In this document: positions 48,476 through 60,914 of the stretch, piece after piece
Numbering within the stretch: position 1 is the stretch's first letter
Layout of the letters: each line of letters starts with the position of its first letter
Origin: Trema orientale
Lineage: Eukaryota > Streptophyta > Magnoliopsida > Rosales > Cannabaceae
NCBI GenBank assembly: GCA_002914845.1
Contig: JXTC01000019.1
Coordinates: 1,209,215-1,273,214, forward strand
Length of the DNA: 64,000 bases
Direction: 5' to 3'
Notes under the pieces: generated by a model
Seen by the model: only the letters and a program-made list of their open reading frames with translations
What the model was told of the DNA's origin: nothing
The model's database searches: none
Made by a program: the position numbers and the translations under genes

Positions 48476-48998
48476 ATGAAGATCAAATACCTTGTTTGGC
48501 TCTTCTTCATTCTCTGCTTTGCTGCTTCTTCATGCAAATCTGACAATCATTCACCTTTGAAGCAAGACAAACAACTCAAGTGTAAGCACTTTTAAACTTT
48601 TCTTTCCTAATAAAATCCCTCCTAATTTTGAGGAACATTTTTAAAATTGAAAATAGTAAGCACTTCTAAAATTGTCCCAAGATAGCCTTTGTTATGTTCA
48701 AATCATTTCAACCCGAATCTATAAATCTCATTTTGCAGATGGGAATGGTGTAATCAGTACTGAATCAAGCAGAGAGGACCATCAAATTAAACAAGAGAAA
48801 AAAGTGCATGAAGAAGGTCAAGATCATTTAAGTGTCTCCCAGAAAGGAAAGGCAATCTATGGTGGTGCTAATGATCTTAAGCGCCCTCGTACTAGCCGAA
48901 GCTCTTCAAGCTCGTTGTTGCTGAAGCCTAACCTGTTCTTCTCCGCAGCTCTCAGGCACCTCTCAGTTGGATTCCTCATCTGTGTTATGTTCCTTTGA
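48476..48998 (+). CDS. Small secreted protein with hydrophobic tail, two exons
   Basis: Exons 48476-48581 and 48739-48998, with a GTAAGC donor and TTTTGCAG acceptor, give 121 residues. Residues 1-20 form a signal peptide (MKIKYLVWLFFILCFAAS). The middle is charged (HQIKQEKKVHEEGQDH), then KAIYGGANDLKRPRTSRSSS, and a tail ending RHLSVGFLICVMFL. The order of signal peptide, charged region, an IY motif, an Arg/Ser-rich stretch and a C-terminal hydrophobic tail is the same as in the five-copy family around it. Sequence identity is too low to claim common descent, and this gene has an intron where the others have none. Function unknown. Confidence 0.6.
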
Positions 48999-49903
48999 GT
49001 ACTTAATTGCTTCTTAGTTTTGGTCACTTTGTAATAATATAACTCTTGGGATTCCATCTCAAAAACTTTCATAATGAAAGTTCTTTTTATATTTCTTGCT
49101 TAGTTTTCATACAATCCTAATACCTATGTATCTAGTAGTTATCTCCTTGTAAGTATGATGAACCATCTTATCTTCTCTGCTGATTAATGGAAGTGTTACA
49201 TGTTATAGACTTGTTTCATTTTCATATAAAATATATAGTGTTTCTATGGTCTAGTAGCGCTCTAGTAATCTCTTCGTAAGTTATGTGACTGGTTTATCAT
49301 AACATTGTATAGAGAAATTAATCTACTATTGTATAGATCTTGATTTGAATGAAGCTATATGAGATTTCAATCATTGTAGTTTGTGCACCAAAAGCTCTAG
49401 AATGAGGTTGATTCTGGTTGAAAAGAGCTAGAAAAATAGAGGACTGTTAATACAACACCACAGAGGAATTACACGAATCCAAAACTTCCCTTCAATTTTG
49501 GTGCTCAAAGTCATATTCAATCAATGAATTGATGTGATTTTAAAATGAAAATGACAAATTTACAAAACTAATTTGGCAATTACAGAATTTAGATTGATGC
49601 CACATGAATTAAGACACTGAAATCAGATAGAAAATTTGGATTCAAATAATACCAACTTCATGAGCTACCTTTACATTGATAATGATAGCAAGACTCAGGT
49701 CAATTCAAATGATTCATATGCACTAATTCAAATCTTGTTATACTGTTTATTAACGAGTCCTCAATTATAATTTTCTTTTTTTAAAAGGGTCCTCAACTCT
49801 CCCATATTAGTTTTGAAATATTTCACGCATGCTATATTTCAGTGGTGTCTTGGCCTAAAATTGCCGAGTAATAGTTTGTGTATTACTATTACCGCATGAC
49901 CAC
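48999..49903. other. Gene-free spacer
   Basis: 3' flank of the preceding gene, then AT-rich sequence. No gene or repeat is recognised. Confidence 0.4.
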
Positions 49904-50512
49904 TGTTATGCCAGCGGAAGCACAAATACCAAACTTGTTAGACAAACGTCAAATTATAGGAAATTATGACAAAATATAAAGACCAAAAAAATCACAAGCA
50001 ACACAAGGATTTATCATGGTTCAGCTATAAAATATAGCCTACGTCCACGTCAGAGACAGCGAAGAATTCCACTATAACCAAAGGAGATTACAAAAGTCTG
50101 ACAAAATTTTCCTCATACCAAAATCTCAAATACACCCAAATCTCTCTCACAAAAGCAATCAAGACCGCAAAGAAGATGCTTTACTAACAATCTCGATGCC
50201 AATCAAAATGAACTAACAAAATAAACAAGCTACAAAGAAAACTAAACTCAAAAGCTTGTTTGTATCTAATTCCAATAAACTAAGAGAGATTGCATAGTAT
50301 ATTAAGAGACCAAAAATAACAAATGGCTGCCAAAGACACGGCTGCTGCACCCAAAGCGTGGCTGACCCTAAAGGGTGCGGCAATTCAAATGAAAACAAAT
50401 AAAGGCATATTTATATGCCATGTACCGAAATCAAGAAAAGGAAATGTCCCAAAATATATTTGGGCTTGGGCCCAAAAATAAATTGGCTTAATTTAAAGCC
50501 ACGAATCCAACA
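49904..50512 (-). repeat. 3' LTR (left) of the deleted element
   Basis: 609 bp. It lacks an 18-base segment (around ttcatatttttctgcaca) present in the other LTR. Confidence 0.9.
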
Positions 50513-50599
50513 ATCTCCACCTTGGCGCAAAATTAAGCCAAGTTCAAAAAATTAAAACTCCTTCGTCATCTCCTCCAAAATCCTGAAGGGCTAATCACA

Positions 50600-51524
50600 A
50601 TCTGCAACACCAAATAATTCCAAGCAGTGCTTGAACTTCCAAACGGCACCCGACTCGGTCACCATATTTTTCGCAGCTAACACAAAAGAAACTAACTCTG
50701 TAAAACTAAACCAATGAGGCAAACCCCTCTCTCTACTAACAATAAACAAAGTAGTAGAACCAATAAGCTTTGACAGAAGTTTCAACTGGAAGCTCCACCT
50801 GCTTACAAACACCGGGATCTTTATCTGCACATACTAACTCCCCTATACCAAATAGGATGGCCAACTCATCAAAATCAAGAACTCTGCTAACTAACAAACT
50901 TGGTGACAATAGCTCAACAGGCCACAACCAAAAGCCGTTCACCCCAAACTCAAATCCATAGAACATTGTTGTCAATCGCTCGAGTTTACCATCATTCACA
51001 AGAGCATAAGTAGGACAACTAAATAATTTAAAATCAAAGATAGCTGAATTACCAAGCCATACCTCAAATGGAGTCTTCAAACAAAATGCAGTTGATGGAG
51101 ATCTTCTGACCAAATAGCAGGCATATTCAAAAGCTTCAATCCAAATACCTTTCGGCATGCAAACAACAGAAAGCAAGCAGCAAGCTTTCCCTAAAAGAGT
51201 CCAAATCAAATATTTTGCAACCAAAAATCATTGTGATATTCTCCAAATAGTGCGGTGTCTCATTATCTTTTCCTCCTTGCAGAATTGACTCTCACAAAAT
51301 TTTACACCATAGTCATCATCAAATACCAGAAAATAACAAGAACCACCCACAGACAAATTAGGAGAAGGACCCGAAAATTCTGAATGGATATAATCCATTA
51401 TGCCCTTAATCCTACAAATGGTGGAACCAAACTTGACCATATATCGTGTCTCATAAACACAATAGTTACAAAAGTCAAACTTTCTAATTTTCTGACAATA
51501 AATTGACATATGAAGAGTGTGCAA
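50600..51524 (-). pseudogene. Integrase remnant of the deleted copia element
   Basis: On the - strand a broken frame reads as copia integrase: FDFCNYCVYETRYMVKFG, GIMDYIHSEFSGPSPNLSVG, FDDDYGVKF, then PKGIWIEAFEYACYLV, KTPFEVWLGN and DPGVCKQVELPVET. Part of the catalytic core between these blocks is missing, and RT and RNase H are absent. Confidence 0.8.
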
Positions 51525-51712
51525 ACGCTATTTCAAATAACCAACTAGTGAGGAATCCAATCAAATTCAGACTCATAAATATTCTTTCTCGTTGAATTTT
51601 GTAATATCATATCTTATCGTTATCGCCATCGCAGAAGCCAAAAATCCAAAATAATTTGACAAATAACAAGCCCAAAATCAAATCAAAGAACCTAAAGCGC
51701 TTTGATACCACC

Positions 51713-52339
51713 TGTTATGCCAGCGGAAGCACAAATACCAAACTTGTTAGACAAACGTCAAATTATAGGGATTTACGACAAAATATAAAGACCAAAAAAA
51801 ACACGAGCAACACAAGGATTTATCGTGGTTCAGCTATAAAATATAGCCTACGTCCACGTCGGAGACAGCGAAGAATTCCACTATAACCAAAGGAGATTAC
51901 AAAAGTCTGACAAAATTTTCCTCACACCCAAATCTCAAATACACCCAAATCTCTCTCACAAAAACAATCAAGACTGCAAAGAAGATGCTTTACTAACAAT
52001 CTCAATGCCAATCAAAAGGAACTAACAAAATAAACAAGCTACAAAGAAAACTAAACTCAAAAGCTTGTTTGTACCAAATTCCAATAAACTAAGAGAGAAT
52101 GAATAGTATATTGAGAGACCAAAAATAACAAATAACTGCCAAAGACCTTCATATTTTTCTGCACACGGCTGCTGCACCCAAAGCGTGGCTGACCCTAAAG
52201 GGTGCGGCAATTCAAATGAAAACAAATAAAGGTATATTTATATGCCATGTACCGAAATCAAGAAAAGGAAATGTCCCAAAATATATTTGGGCTTGGGCCC
52301 AAAAATAAATTGGCTTAATTTAAAGCCACGAATCCAACA
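51713..52339 (-). repeat. 5' LTR (right) of the deleted element
   Basis: 627 bp, full-length partner of the left LTR. Confidence 0.9.
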
Positions 52340-53399
52340 ATCACTGATTCATATGTTTGCTCAAGAAATAATAAAATTACACGTTCATGTGTCAATTTGT
52401 TTTTTTCTTTTTTTTTTTTCCAGAACCGTGTATTATTACAAAGAAGCCACGTAACTTTATATGACAATTTTTGACTAGTTGAAAACATAGTGTTGATACT
52501 TGACAGTAAAAGAAGTGGCAAAACATAATAAATCATTTATAACATTAATTGCGATAAGTAACATAGGTACAAGAGCCCTTTAAATATGCATATAGAACAT
52601 ATACTTCAGGAACATATCAAATCACAATAGATTGGTCACTAGTATGTTGTTCACTAGCTTATATAACCCGACTAATTTTAAAACACAGCAGTCTGGAATC
52701 TCTCATCATACAACTTCCACCAACCATAGCTCTCATTGTGGAAAACTAACCTAGGTGATCAAGTTTGGCCTTTCAATAAGTCCAAGTACTAATTGATTCT
52801 CAAGCAACTCTCCTCTTTTTTGTTATCAATGATGGAATTCGTATATACAACCCTTAAGACACTACTAGAAAAGCCACATTTCATGTTACTTTATATGTGA
52901 CGTCTATTAGATACCACGTCGCCTACCAAAATGACGTGTAGGTGACCGCTATAGTAAGTGCAGAGTTTTCACATTACTTAAAAAACGATGTCGTATGTCT
53001 ACAACGTCACTTAAGAAACGACGTCGTAGGTCTATGACGTCCCTTTTTAAGTGACGTCATAGATATACGATGTCACTTTATAAGTGACGTGAAAACATAT
53101 TCCATGGAGTTTTTTCAATTTAAATTCGTTAAACCCCCTGGATTTTATTTATATTGGAAGAGAATTATAAAGTCCCACATAGCAGACATCACCAGAATCA
53201 CATAGCAGACAACACTAAAACCATAATATAAAGTCCCAAAAATTCCCATATCAAATACCCCCAGAAGTGTAAAATAAGTTTTGTTACTAAACTACTAATA
53301 ACTAGGTCTTGGAATCAATACAAACTACATCAATCTATGTTCATATGAAGTCTCAAAATCTATAATACAAATGAGGAAATACGGATCATAACCTTATCA

Positions 53400-53830
53400 C
53401 GTTTGATAATCCAAAAGCACAACAATCCATTCTTCACGAACTGCATTTATGTCTTCTTTCATGTAGAAGGTGAGTCCATAAAACTATAAATTTAAAGAAT
53501 AAGATTGTTAGAATATGAAACTTTATTTTCTTATCTTGAAATATAGTAGAATGTGTATACATACCCTTGTACTGAGAAATGATCGAACGTTAGCTTGTTC
53601 AATAATTTCACTCATATATTTACATACAAAGAAGCCACATTCTACATTTGTTGGTTGCTTAGGACACTGCATAAGAATAGAGATAGTACATATATCATGT
53701 TAAAAAGAGTAATCTATAAACAAATATGATACAGTTGTATTGTGTTTACCTTGAGATGCTTATAAACCGGGCCATTAGGTCTATATGGTCTTAGTCCTTT
53801 ATCTTCATTATACATTCGTAATGCCCTTTT
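53400..53830 (-). pseudogene. CACTA remnant: Ulp1-like (C48) protease C terminus
   Basis: Three blocks with plausible splice borders: ALRMYNEDKGLRPYRPNG then PVYKHLK (about 53822-53748), CPKQPTNVECGFFVCKYM then SEIIEQANV (53668-53566), and MKEDINAVREEWIVVLL (about 53471-53410). The Q and ECG of the second block correspond to the oxyanion Gln and nucleophile Cys of the C48 family carried by many plant CACTA elements. The His and Asp part is missing. Confidence 0.65.
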
Positions 53831-53970
53831 GATTGATACACATGAATTAGAATACACATATTACTCTTGGTTTATTATTTAACAATAATTAAAGTAATTA
53901 ACTATCCAAAAAAAGACTTACTTTATCAATATGAGGCCAATTTCGTCACGAATTTCTAAGTCCAAAGGAT

Positions 53971-54165
53971 CTAGAAACCAAACAAATGCTCTCTTATCTT
54001 CTTAACATTCAACTTATTAAAATTTCCACACTTACGACAAGGGCACATAATGATATTATGATCTTTAGCATTCTCTACAACAAAGTCCAAAAAGTTCTCA
54101 ACCCCATTCCTATACTCAATCGATAATCTATCCGCCAACATCCACTTTCTATCTATTCTAATAAA
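53971..54165 (-). pseudogene. CACTA remnant: transposase-associated domain
   Basis: The - strand frame reads DRKWMLADRLSIEYRNGVEN, FLDFVVENA, IIMCPCRKCGNFNKLNV and IREHLFGF, then stops. This is the Transpos_assoc pattern (PF13963) with its CPCxxC cysteines and REHL end, which starts the TNP2-type transposase in full elements. Confidence 0.8.
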
Positions 54166-55942
54166 AAAAATTGTATATTACAAATTTTAATAATATTAAG
54201 AAGTTGAAAAAAATTGGGCAGAGTCTCCCCTATTTATATAAATCTGACCAAATTCTGATTACACAATGAACACTCAATATCAACATCAATGCAAAATATT
54301 ACACATAATTATATCGTCCTTATATCACCATAGCATACAATTTTTCAGAACCTAATCTCCTTTACGTCAGATTTTTTAAACCACAAAATAAATACATATA
54401 CATATCTTATCTACTTTAAGAAAATTAGATTGGAAACATTCCTCAACTGATTACAAGAATCTTCAACATAGTTGAACTAGTGATCAACAATAATCTTCGA
54501 CATATAGTCTACACCAATCTTAAACTAGAATAAAGGAAAATAAAAATAATTATCAAAGATTGAAATAAACCCTCTGTCATATTCAAAATAACACAAAAAA
54601 TAAACCTTGAATAAGATAACAAGAAATATACAAAAAAATATACATTAATATAAACTCAAAAAAATTTCCAAAACTTTTACCTCCAACAGCTTCCAAAACT
54701 TGTACAAATCATCAAACTTGAAATAATGATGAACCCAATTCTCACCTATATGTACATATAAACAATGATATATATTAATTGACAAAACTACATTACATAA
54801 AATTCTGAATAAAATCCCTTAAAAAATTATTAAAAAGTCTCCACACTAGTTATTTTTACTAAAATTTCAACCAAATTGGACACAATCAATACCTAAATTA
54901 ATAAAAATCTGGAATATAATGCCTTAGCACAAATATTCCAAAATTAAAATAGGCAAAAAAAAAATCACAAAACTAGTTAGTTATAGTGAAATTACTGCCA
55001 ATTTCGACACTTTCAAGAGAGAAATTACCAAAAATCTGGAAAAAAAATCCCTTTGATAAAAATCTGAAATAAAAAATTTTATTAAAAAAATACAACCAAT
55101 TTCGACACTTTCGGAGCAAAATTAACAAAATTCTGGAAATTAATCCCTTTAATAAAATTCTGAAATAAAAAAAAATAAAAAAAAAACACAAAACTAGTTA
55201 GTTTTACTGATCTTACAACCTTTTTACACACATTCATGAGCGAAATAGGATATATACAATAAAAATATGTTCACATAAGAGAAAAACTAACTAACAATGG
55301 CCAAAATCTTAAACCTAATATATCAAACTACAATTTCTATGTATAATAATCAGTTAAACAAGAAGCTCACTCCAAGAAACGAGAATTCGGTGAAAAAAAT
55401 GAGTGAGAATGGCTTAACTAACCTTTAAATGCCCGAAAAAATGGTGACATTGCAAGATGGTGGGCTAAAAGCTTAAGGGGCAGGCGCGCGGTTGGTTTCG
55501 ACCAAGAGAGAGAGAGAGAGAGATGCGAAAAATGATCATGAGCTTCCCTAATTAAACGACATTCGGCATCGCATTTATGACGTCATTATTCCTATTCAAC
55601 GTCGCACTGTACCCGACATAATATGCTCGCAAACAACATGCGACGCCGTGTGAGAGGCGACATCGTAATCTCGCTTCAACGTTGCGCTAGATGCGACGTA
55701 ATACATGTATCATGTCGCCTGTGTCGCGACATGAAAACTCTTGGGCTCCGTCGCTTTACAAGCGACGCTAAAGCCCACAAAAATAGGCTCTAGCCTGTCG
55801 TTCATCATGCGACGTAATAGACATCTTGGGCTTTCTCGTCGCGTATCTAGGAACGTAATAAGGCCATTTTTTTCGACGTTGCGCCGAGTTCAAATGCGAC
55901 ATAGAATCGAGTGACAGGGTAGTCCATTATTGTATAGTGAGA

Positions 55943-56066
55943 TATTGAAACAAGCCCTTATTACTTTAAATTGAAAAAAAAAAAGAAAAAAATTCCTGAC
56001 GTTAATTGGGCAACCAACACTTATAGCCAACACTCTTGGACGTCAGTTGCCCACGAACCGATGTCC
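55943..56066. other. Short spacer between CACTA and copia 2
   Basis: Contains a poly(A)-rich run and two related phrases, gacgttaattgggcaacc and gacgtcagttgccca. No gene. Confidence 0.4.
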
Positions 56067-56306
56067 AGCCTCTGTTGAATAGTTCTAGAATTAATGAGAA
56101 GAATACATTTTACAAAGCTTATCCTAGCGTAATATGGTATCAGAGCAAGCTTGCTCATCCGTACTCTGATTTCACCGACTCCATTACTGTTGGAGTTTCA
56201 TCTTACTGATCATCGACTCCATTATTACTGGAGTTTCTTCTCGCTGGTGTTTCTTCCTCGATTGAGTCCGAATCTCTTCAATTGAGTGTTTCTTCTTCCT
56301 CTGTCT

Positions 56307-58418
56307 ATGGCGTCCTCTAGTTCTCAAGCTTCCAACCATTCAGTGCAATCTGCGAATCGATCTGCCATTGACGAACCACCAAACTCTTATTTTCTTCACT
56401 ACTCTGATAGCCCAGGCTTGATTCTTGTTTCTCAGCCTCTTACTGGAGATAATTATGCTTCATGGAGTCGTGCAATGAAGATTGCTTTATTAGTCAAGAA
56501 CAAGATTGGCTTCATCGATGGCTCTCTTTCGAAACCTACAGGTACTGATCTTGATCTGCTTCATGCTTGGAATCGTAACAATAATATGGTCATATCGTGG
56601 ATTCTGAACTCTGTTTCTAAAGATATATCTGCTAGTGTGATTTACTCTGATTCTGCTCAAGAGATTTGGGCTGATCTTAAAGATCGTTTTCAACAACGTA
56701 ATGGTCCTCGGATCTTTCAATTGTGCCGAGAGTTGATGAATCTTTCCCAAGCACAGAACACTGTTAGTGTATATTTCATGAAACTAAAGACTCTCTGGGA
56801 GGAATTAAACAATTATAAACCAGTTTGTACTTATGGCCAATGTACATGTGGTGGTGTTAAAACTTCGAATGCTTACTACCAAATGGAATATATAATGTCT
56901 TTTCTGATGGGTCTTCATGACTCCTTTGCTCAAATTAGAGGCCAATTGTTGCTTATGGATCCCATGCCTCCTATAAACAAAGTATTTGCCTTAATTTCTC
57001 AAGATGAACAACAGCGAAAACTTGGGATTCCTTGTTCTGATTCGGGAAACACCATGGCTTTTGCTGCTAAAGCTAATGGTTCCAAAAGTTCAGCTCCTAC
57101 TTCAGGATATTTCAATACTAGTGGAAACAAAGGATCAAATAATTCTGAAGGTTACAGAGGACAGAAGAAAGAAAGACCCTTTTGCACCCATTGTCAATCT
57201 CATGGTCATACAATTGATCGTTGCTATAAGCTGCATGGTTATCCTCCTGGTTATCAACCACGACAGAGAGAAAATTCTCAAGCCTTTAACAATTCAGCTC
57301 CTGTTAATCAAGTTTCGACTTATTCAAGTTCCTCTACTGTTAATGCTAATGATCAGCCTTGTGTTGGAAACTTCTTACAGATTCTGGATACTAACCAATA
57401 TCAATGTCTAATGAACATGCTCTCAAATTATTTAGCTACCTCTGTTAAAGCAACAAGTAGTGATTCAGATGCTCCAAGTACATCATTCACCATAGGTATC
57501 TGTTTTTCAGTCTCATTGAACGCTATTTTTTCATCTCCAAGATATTGGATAGTTGACTCAGGTGCTACTCGACATATTTACTCAAATGCTAATGCCTTTA
57601 TCTCATTGAAACCTATTCTTAACTCCAATGTTACCTTGCCTAATCATACTCAAATTCCAGTCTGTTTATACGGTGATGTCAAACTCAGTCCACTTTTGAT
57701 ACTCAACGATGCGCTATATGTGCCAGAGTTCAAATTTAATCTACTCTCTATCAGTGCTCTTACTATGCATTCTCAGCTCACTATTGGTTTTCTACCTGAT
57801 TGTTGCATCATTCAGGAGCTTCACAACAAGAAAGTGATTGGCAAGGGTAACAAATTGGATGAGCTCTATGTTCTGGATGCTACTGACATAAGTTCCTGTG
57901 ATGTCAGTTATGCTTCTTCACAATCTACTCTTGTAAATAAAGTCTCAACCGCAGTTTGGCACAATAGACTTGGTCATTTGTCTTACAGATGTTTAGATTT
58001 GTTGAAAGAACAGTTAGTTTTTGATGGAGACAAAGCTCGAAACGCTGGTCCTTGTTATACTTGCCCATTGGCTAAACAGAGAAGATTGTCTTTTGAATCT
58101 CATAATAATAGAGCTTCAGCTCCTTTTGATTTGGTGCATTGTGACATTTGGGGGCCTTATCATATATCTTCTCATTCTGGACACCGTTATTTTGTGACTT
58201 TGGTGGATGATTATAGTCGTTTTACTTGGATATTTTTGCTTAAGTACAAATCGGATGTTACTTCTATCATTCCAAAGTTTTTCAACATGGTTACAACTCA
58301 GTTTCAGACTTGTATCAAAGTGTTTCGATCTGATAATGCTCGAGAGCTGGTTTTTACTGACTTCTTTGATGAGAAAGGAGTCTTACATCAATTTTCTTGT
58401 GTTGATAGACCCGAATAG
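56307..58418 (+). pseudogene. Copia 2 gag, protease and first part of integrase
   Basis: Starts MASSSSQASNHS; the capsid shows PLTGDNYASWSRAMKIALL and later a CCHC-type knuckle (CTHCQSHGHTIDRC). The protease has VDSGATRHI, the integrase LWG-type HCDIWGPYH, VDDYSRFTWIF and FRSDNARE. A TAG at 58416-58418 replaces the Gln of the usual RPEQNG motif. Confidence 0.9.
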
Positions 58419-59181
58419 AATTTAGTAGTGGAAAGAAAGCATCAGCATCTCTTGAATGTAGCTCAAGCCCTATATTTCCACTCTCGGGTGCCTATTCATT
58501 TTTGGTCTAAATGTGCCCTTACTTCTGTTTTTCTTATCAATAGTTACTACACAACCACACTCCTTATGAACTTTTATACAAGTCTGTTGTCAAGTATGAT
58601 TTTTTTCGAGTATTTGGTTGTTTAGCATTTGCTTCTACTCTTCCTGCCCATCGCACTAAGTTCCACCCTCGAGCTCGGATTTGTGTTTTTGTTGGCTATC
58701 CACCAGGAATGAAAGGGTACAAACTTTATGATATTGAGGCTAAACAGATCTTTATTTCTCGAGATGTTATTTTTCATGAGGATTACTTTCCCTTTCATAC
58801 TGTGGTTCCTCCAGATGAGTTAGTTGATCCTTTTCCAGATACTATTCTTCCTATCCCGAGTCTTGACATTCCTTTTCCACCTTCATGTTCTTCATCTTCT
58901 TCCCCTAATGCTTTATCCTCCATCTCTCTCACTTCTGCACCTACTTCCCATGCTCCACCACTTCGTCGGTCTACCCGTGCTCATCATCCTCCTTCTTATC
59001 TTCGAGATTTTTATTGCAATCTCTTAACTCAACATCCTTTACCAACTTGTCATACCAGTTATCCTTTAGCTAATTGTTTATCTTATGATTCTTTATCTCC
59101 CTCCTATCGTCACTTTGTTTTGTCCATTTCTTCTCACTTTGAACCCGAATTCTATCATCAAGCTGTTAAATTTTCTCATTA
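58419..59181 (+). pseudogene. Copia 2 end of integrase and linker
   Basis: Continues [16 protein letters not shown], then a small deletion near 58545 shifts the frame before [10 protein letters not shown]. The linker is Ser/Pro-rich, and a TAG at about 59180 replaces the Trp expected before REAM. Confidence 0.85.
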
Positions 59182-59191
59182 GAGGGAAGCT

Positions 59192-60694
59192 ATGCAGGCT
59201 GAATTAGATGCTATGGCAGCTAATGACACCTGGTCCATTGTTCCTTTACCTCATGGTAAGCATTCTATTGGTTACAAGTGGGTTTATAAGATCAAATATA
59301 AGTCTGATGGGTCTGTTGAGCGATACAAAGCAAGATTAGTTGCTAAAGGCTATACTCAGCAAGAAGGACTTGACTTTATTGAGACATTTTCACCTGTTGC
59401 TAAGTTAGTTACTGTGAAAGTTCTTTTGGCCTTAGCTGCCAGTCAACATTGGCACCTTGTTCAACTTGATGTGAACGATGCCTTCCTCAATGGTGATTTA
59501 TTTGAGGAAGTGTATATGGATATTCCTCTTGGTTTTCACCGACAGGGGGAGCTATCTTCTACAGGGGTACCTCTGGTTTGTAAACTTCACAAGTCGATCT
59601 ATGGTCTTAAACAAGCCTCACGGCAATGGTACTCAAAATTTTCTCATGCTCTTCTTTCTTTTGGCTTTTCTCAATCCAAATCTGATTATTCTCTCTTCAC
59701 CAAGGGATCTGGTTCCTCTTTTGTTGCTCTTCTTGTCTATGTTGATGACATTGTTGTCACTAGTCCCGATTCCTCTGTTATCAATGATTTGAAAGGGTAT
59801 CTTCGTGGTCAGTTCAAACTTAAAGATTTGGGCCCTTTGAAGTATTTTCTTGGACTTGAGATTGCTACTTCTGATAAGGGGATTGTACTTTCTCAACGGC
59901 ATTATACTCTCCAACTTTTGGAGGACACTGGCTATCTTGCTTGTCAGCCTACTCTTGTTCCTATGGATCCAAAGTTGAAGCTTAGTACCACGGAAGGGGA
60001 CTTACTTCCTGATGCTTCTGCTTATCGTTGCTTCATTGGTCGCTTGCTCTATTTGACTCTCTCACATCCTGACATCACCTTTGCTGTTCACAAGCTCAGC
60101 CAATTTTTATCTCGTCCTCGTTTGCCTCATTTAAAGGCTGCCCATCATTTACTTCGCTATCTCAAGCACCGTCCTGGTCAAGGCTTATTTTTCTCTGCCT
60201 CTTCGTCTCTTCAAGTGAAAGCTTTCTCGGATGCGGACTGGGGGTCGTGTCCTGATACACGTAAATCTGTTACTGGTTTTTGCATCTTCCTTGGTGACTC
60301 CTTGGTCTCTTGGAAAGCTAAGAAGCAATCCACTATTTCTCGCTCTTCTGCGGAAGCAGAGTATCGGGCTCTCGCTGCTACTACAAGTGAAATTCTTTGT
60401 CTCCAAAATCTACTTCATGATTTTCAGCTTGTTGTTTCTAGTCCTGCTCTTCTTTTTTGTGACAATCAAGCTGCCATTTACATTGCTTCTAATCCTACTT
60501 TTCATGAACGCACCAAACATATTGAGCTTGACTGCCATTTTGTTCGTGATAAAGTTTCTCAAGGTTCTGTCAAGCTTTTACCAATCCGTTCTCAGCATCA
60601 ATTAGCTGACATTTTTACTAAACCTTTGTCTTCTTCCCTTTTGTTTCCGCTTCTATCTAAGATGGCTGTTCATGATATTTACAGTCCATCTTGA
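59192..60694 (+). pseudogene. Copia 2 reverse transcriptase and RNase H
   Basis: An open 500-codon frame with [34 protein letters not shown], the intact catalytic YVDD (near 59740), and RNase H motifs [36 protein letters not shown] and [16 protein letters not shown]. Intact in itself but cut off from gag-pol by upstream stops. Confidence 0.9.
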
Positions 60695-60914
60695 GGGGGA
60701 GTATTACATATTGTACCTAATTAGTTGTACATAATTAGTTTTACTAGTAGGATTAGTTGTTATAGTTAGTTCGGCTATTGTTCAAGTTGTTACTTAGCTG
60801 GTGTACAGCTGGCATATCAGATATTTACTAGTTAATGTATATATATAGCCTCTGTTGAATAGTTCTAGAATTAATGAGAAGAATCCATTTTACAAAGCTT
60901 GTCCTAGCATAATA

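Larger units (their letters stand above)
49904..52339 (-). mobile_element. Deleted copia-type LTR element on the - strand
   Basis: Two LTRs (49904-50512 and 51713-52339) begin tgttatgccagcgg and end cgaatccaaca on the + strand. The flanks accac and atcac (49899-49903, 52340-52344) look like a 5-bp target duplication with one change. On the - strand a primer-binding site (tggtatcaaagcgc) adjoins the right LTR, and a purine-rich aaggtggagat adjoins the left LTR, which fixes the orientation. Only 1.2 kb of interior remains. Confidence 0.9.
52860..55939 (-). mobile_element. CACTA (En/Spm) transposon, internally deleted
   Basis: The left end is CACTACTAGAAAAGCC and the right end, inverted, is CACTATACAATAATGG. 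AGA lies on both sides (52857-52859 and 55940-55942), the 3-bp duplication expected of CACTA elements. Subterminal regions (52890-53100 and 55550-55920) are packed with gacgtc/gcgac-type short repeats, unlike the AT-rich centre. The - strand carries remnants of a transposase-associated domain and an Ulp1-like protease, but no transposase core. The length of 3080 bp is far below that of autonomous elements. A (GA)n tract lies at 55504-55524. Confidence 0.85.
56067..60914 (+). mobile_element. Ty1/copia retrotransposon 2, 5'-truncated
   Basis: The 3' LTR (60702-60914, tattacatattg to agcataata) is complete. Of the 5' LTR only the last 68 bp remain (56067-56134), with 3 differences. A perfect primer-binding site tggtatcagagc follows at 56135. 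A polypurine tract (ttgagggggag) precedes the 3' LTR. Gag, protease, integrase, RT and RNase H are in copia order. No target duplication could be found, as expected if the left end was lost. Confidence 0.9.

Noticed and set aside
50213-50398. Short frame in the left LTR, repeated at 52022-52225
   Set aside because: Repetition is due to the LTR pair. No signal of coding.
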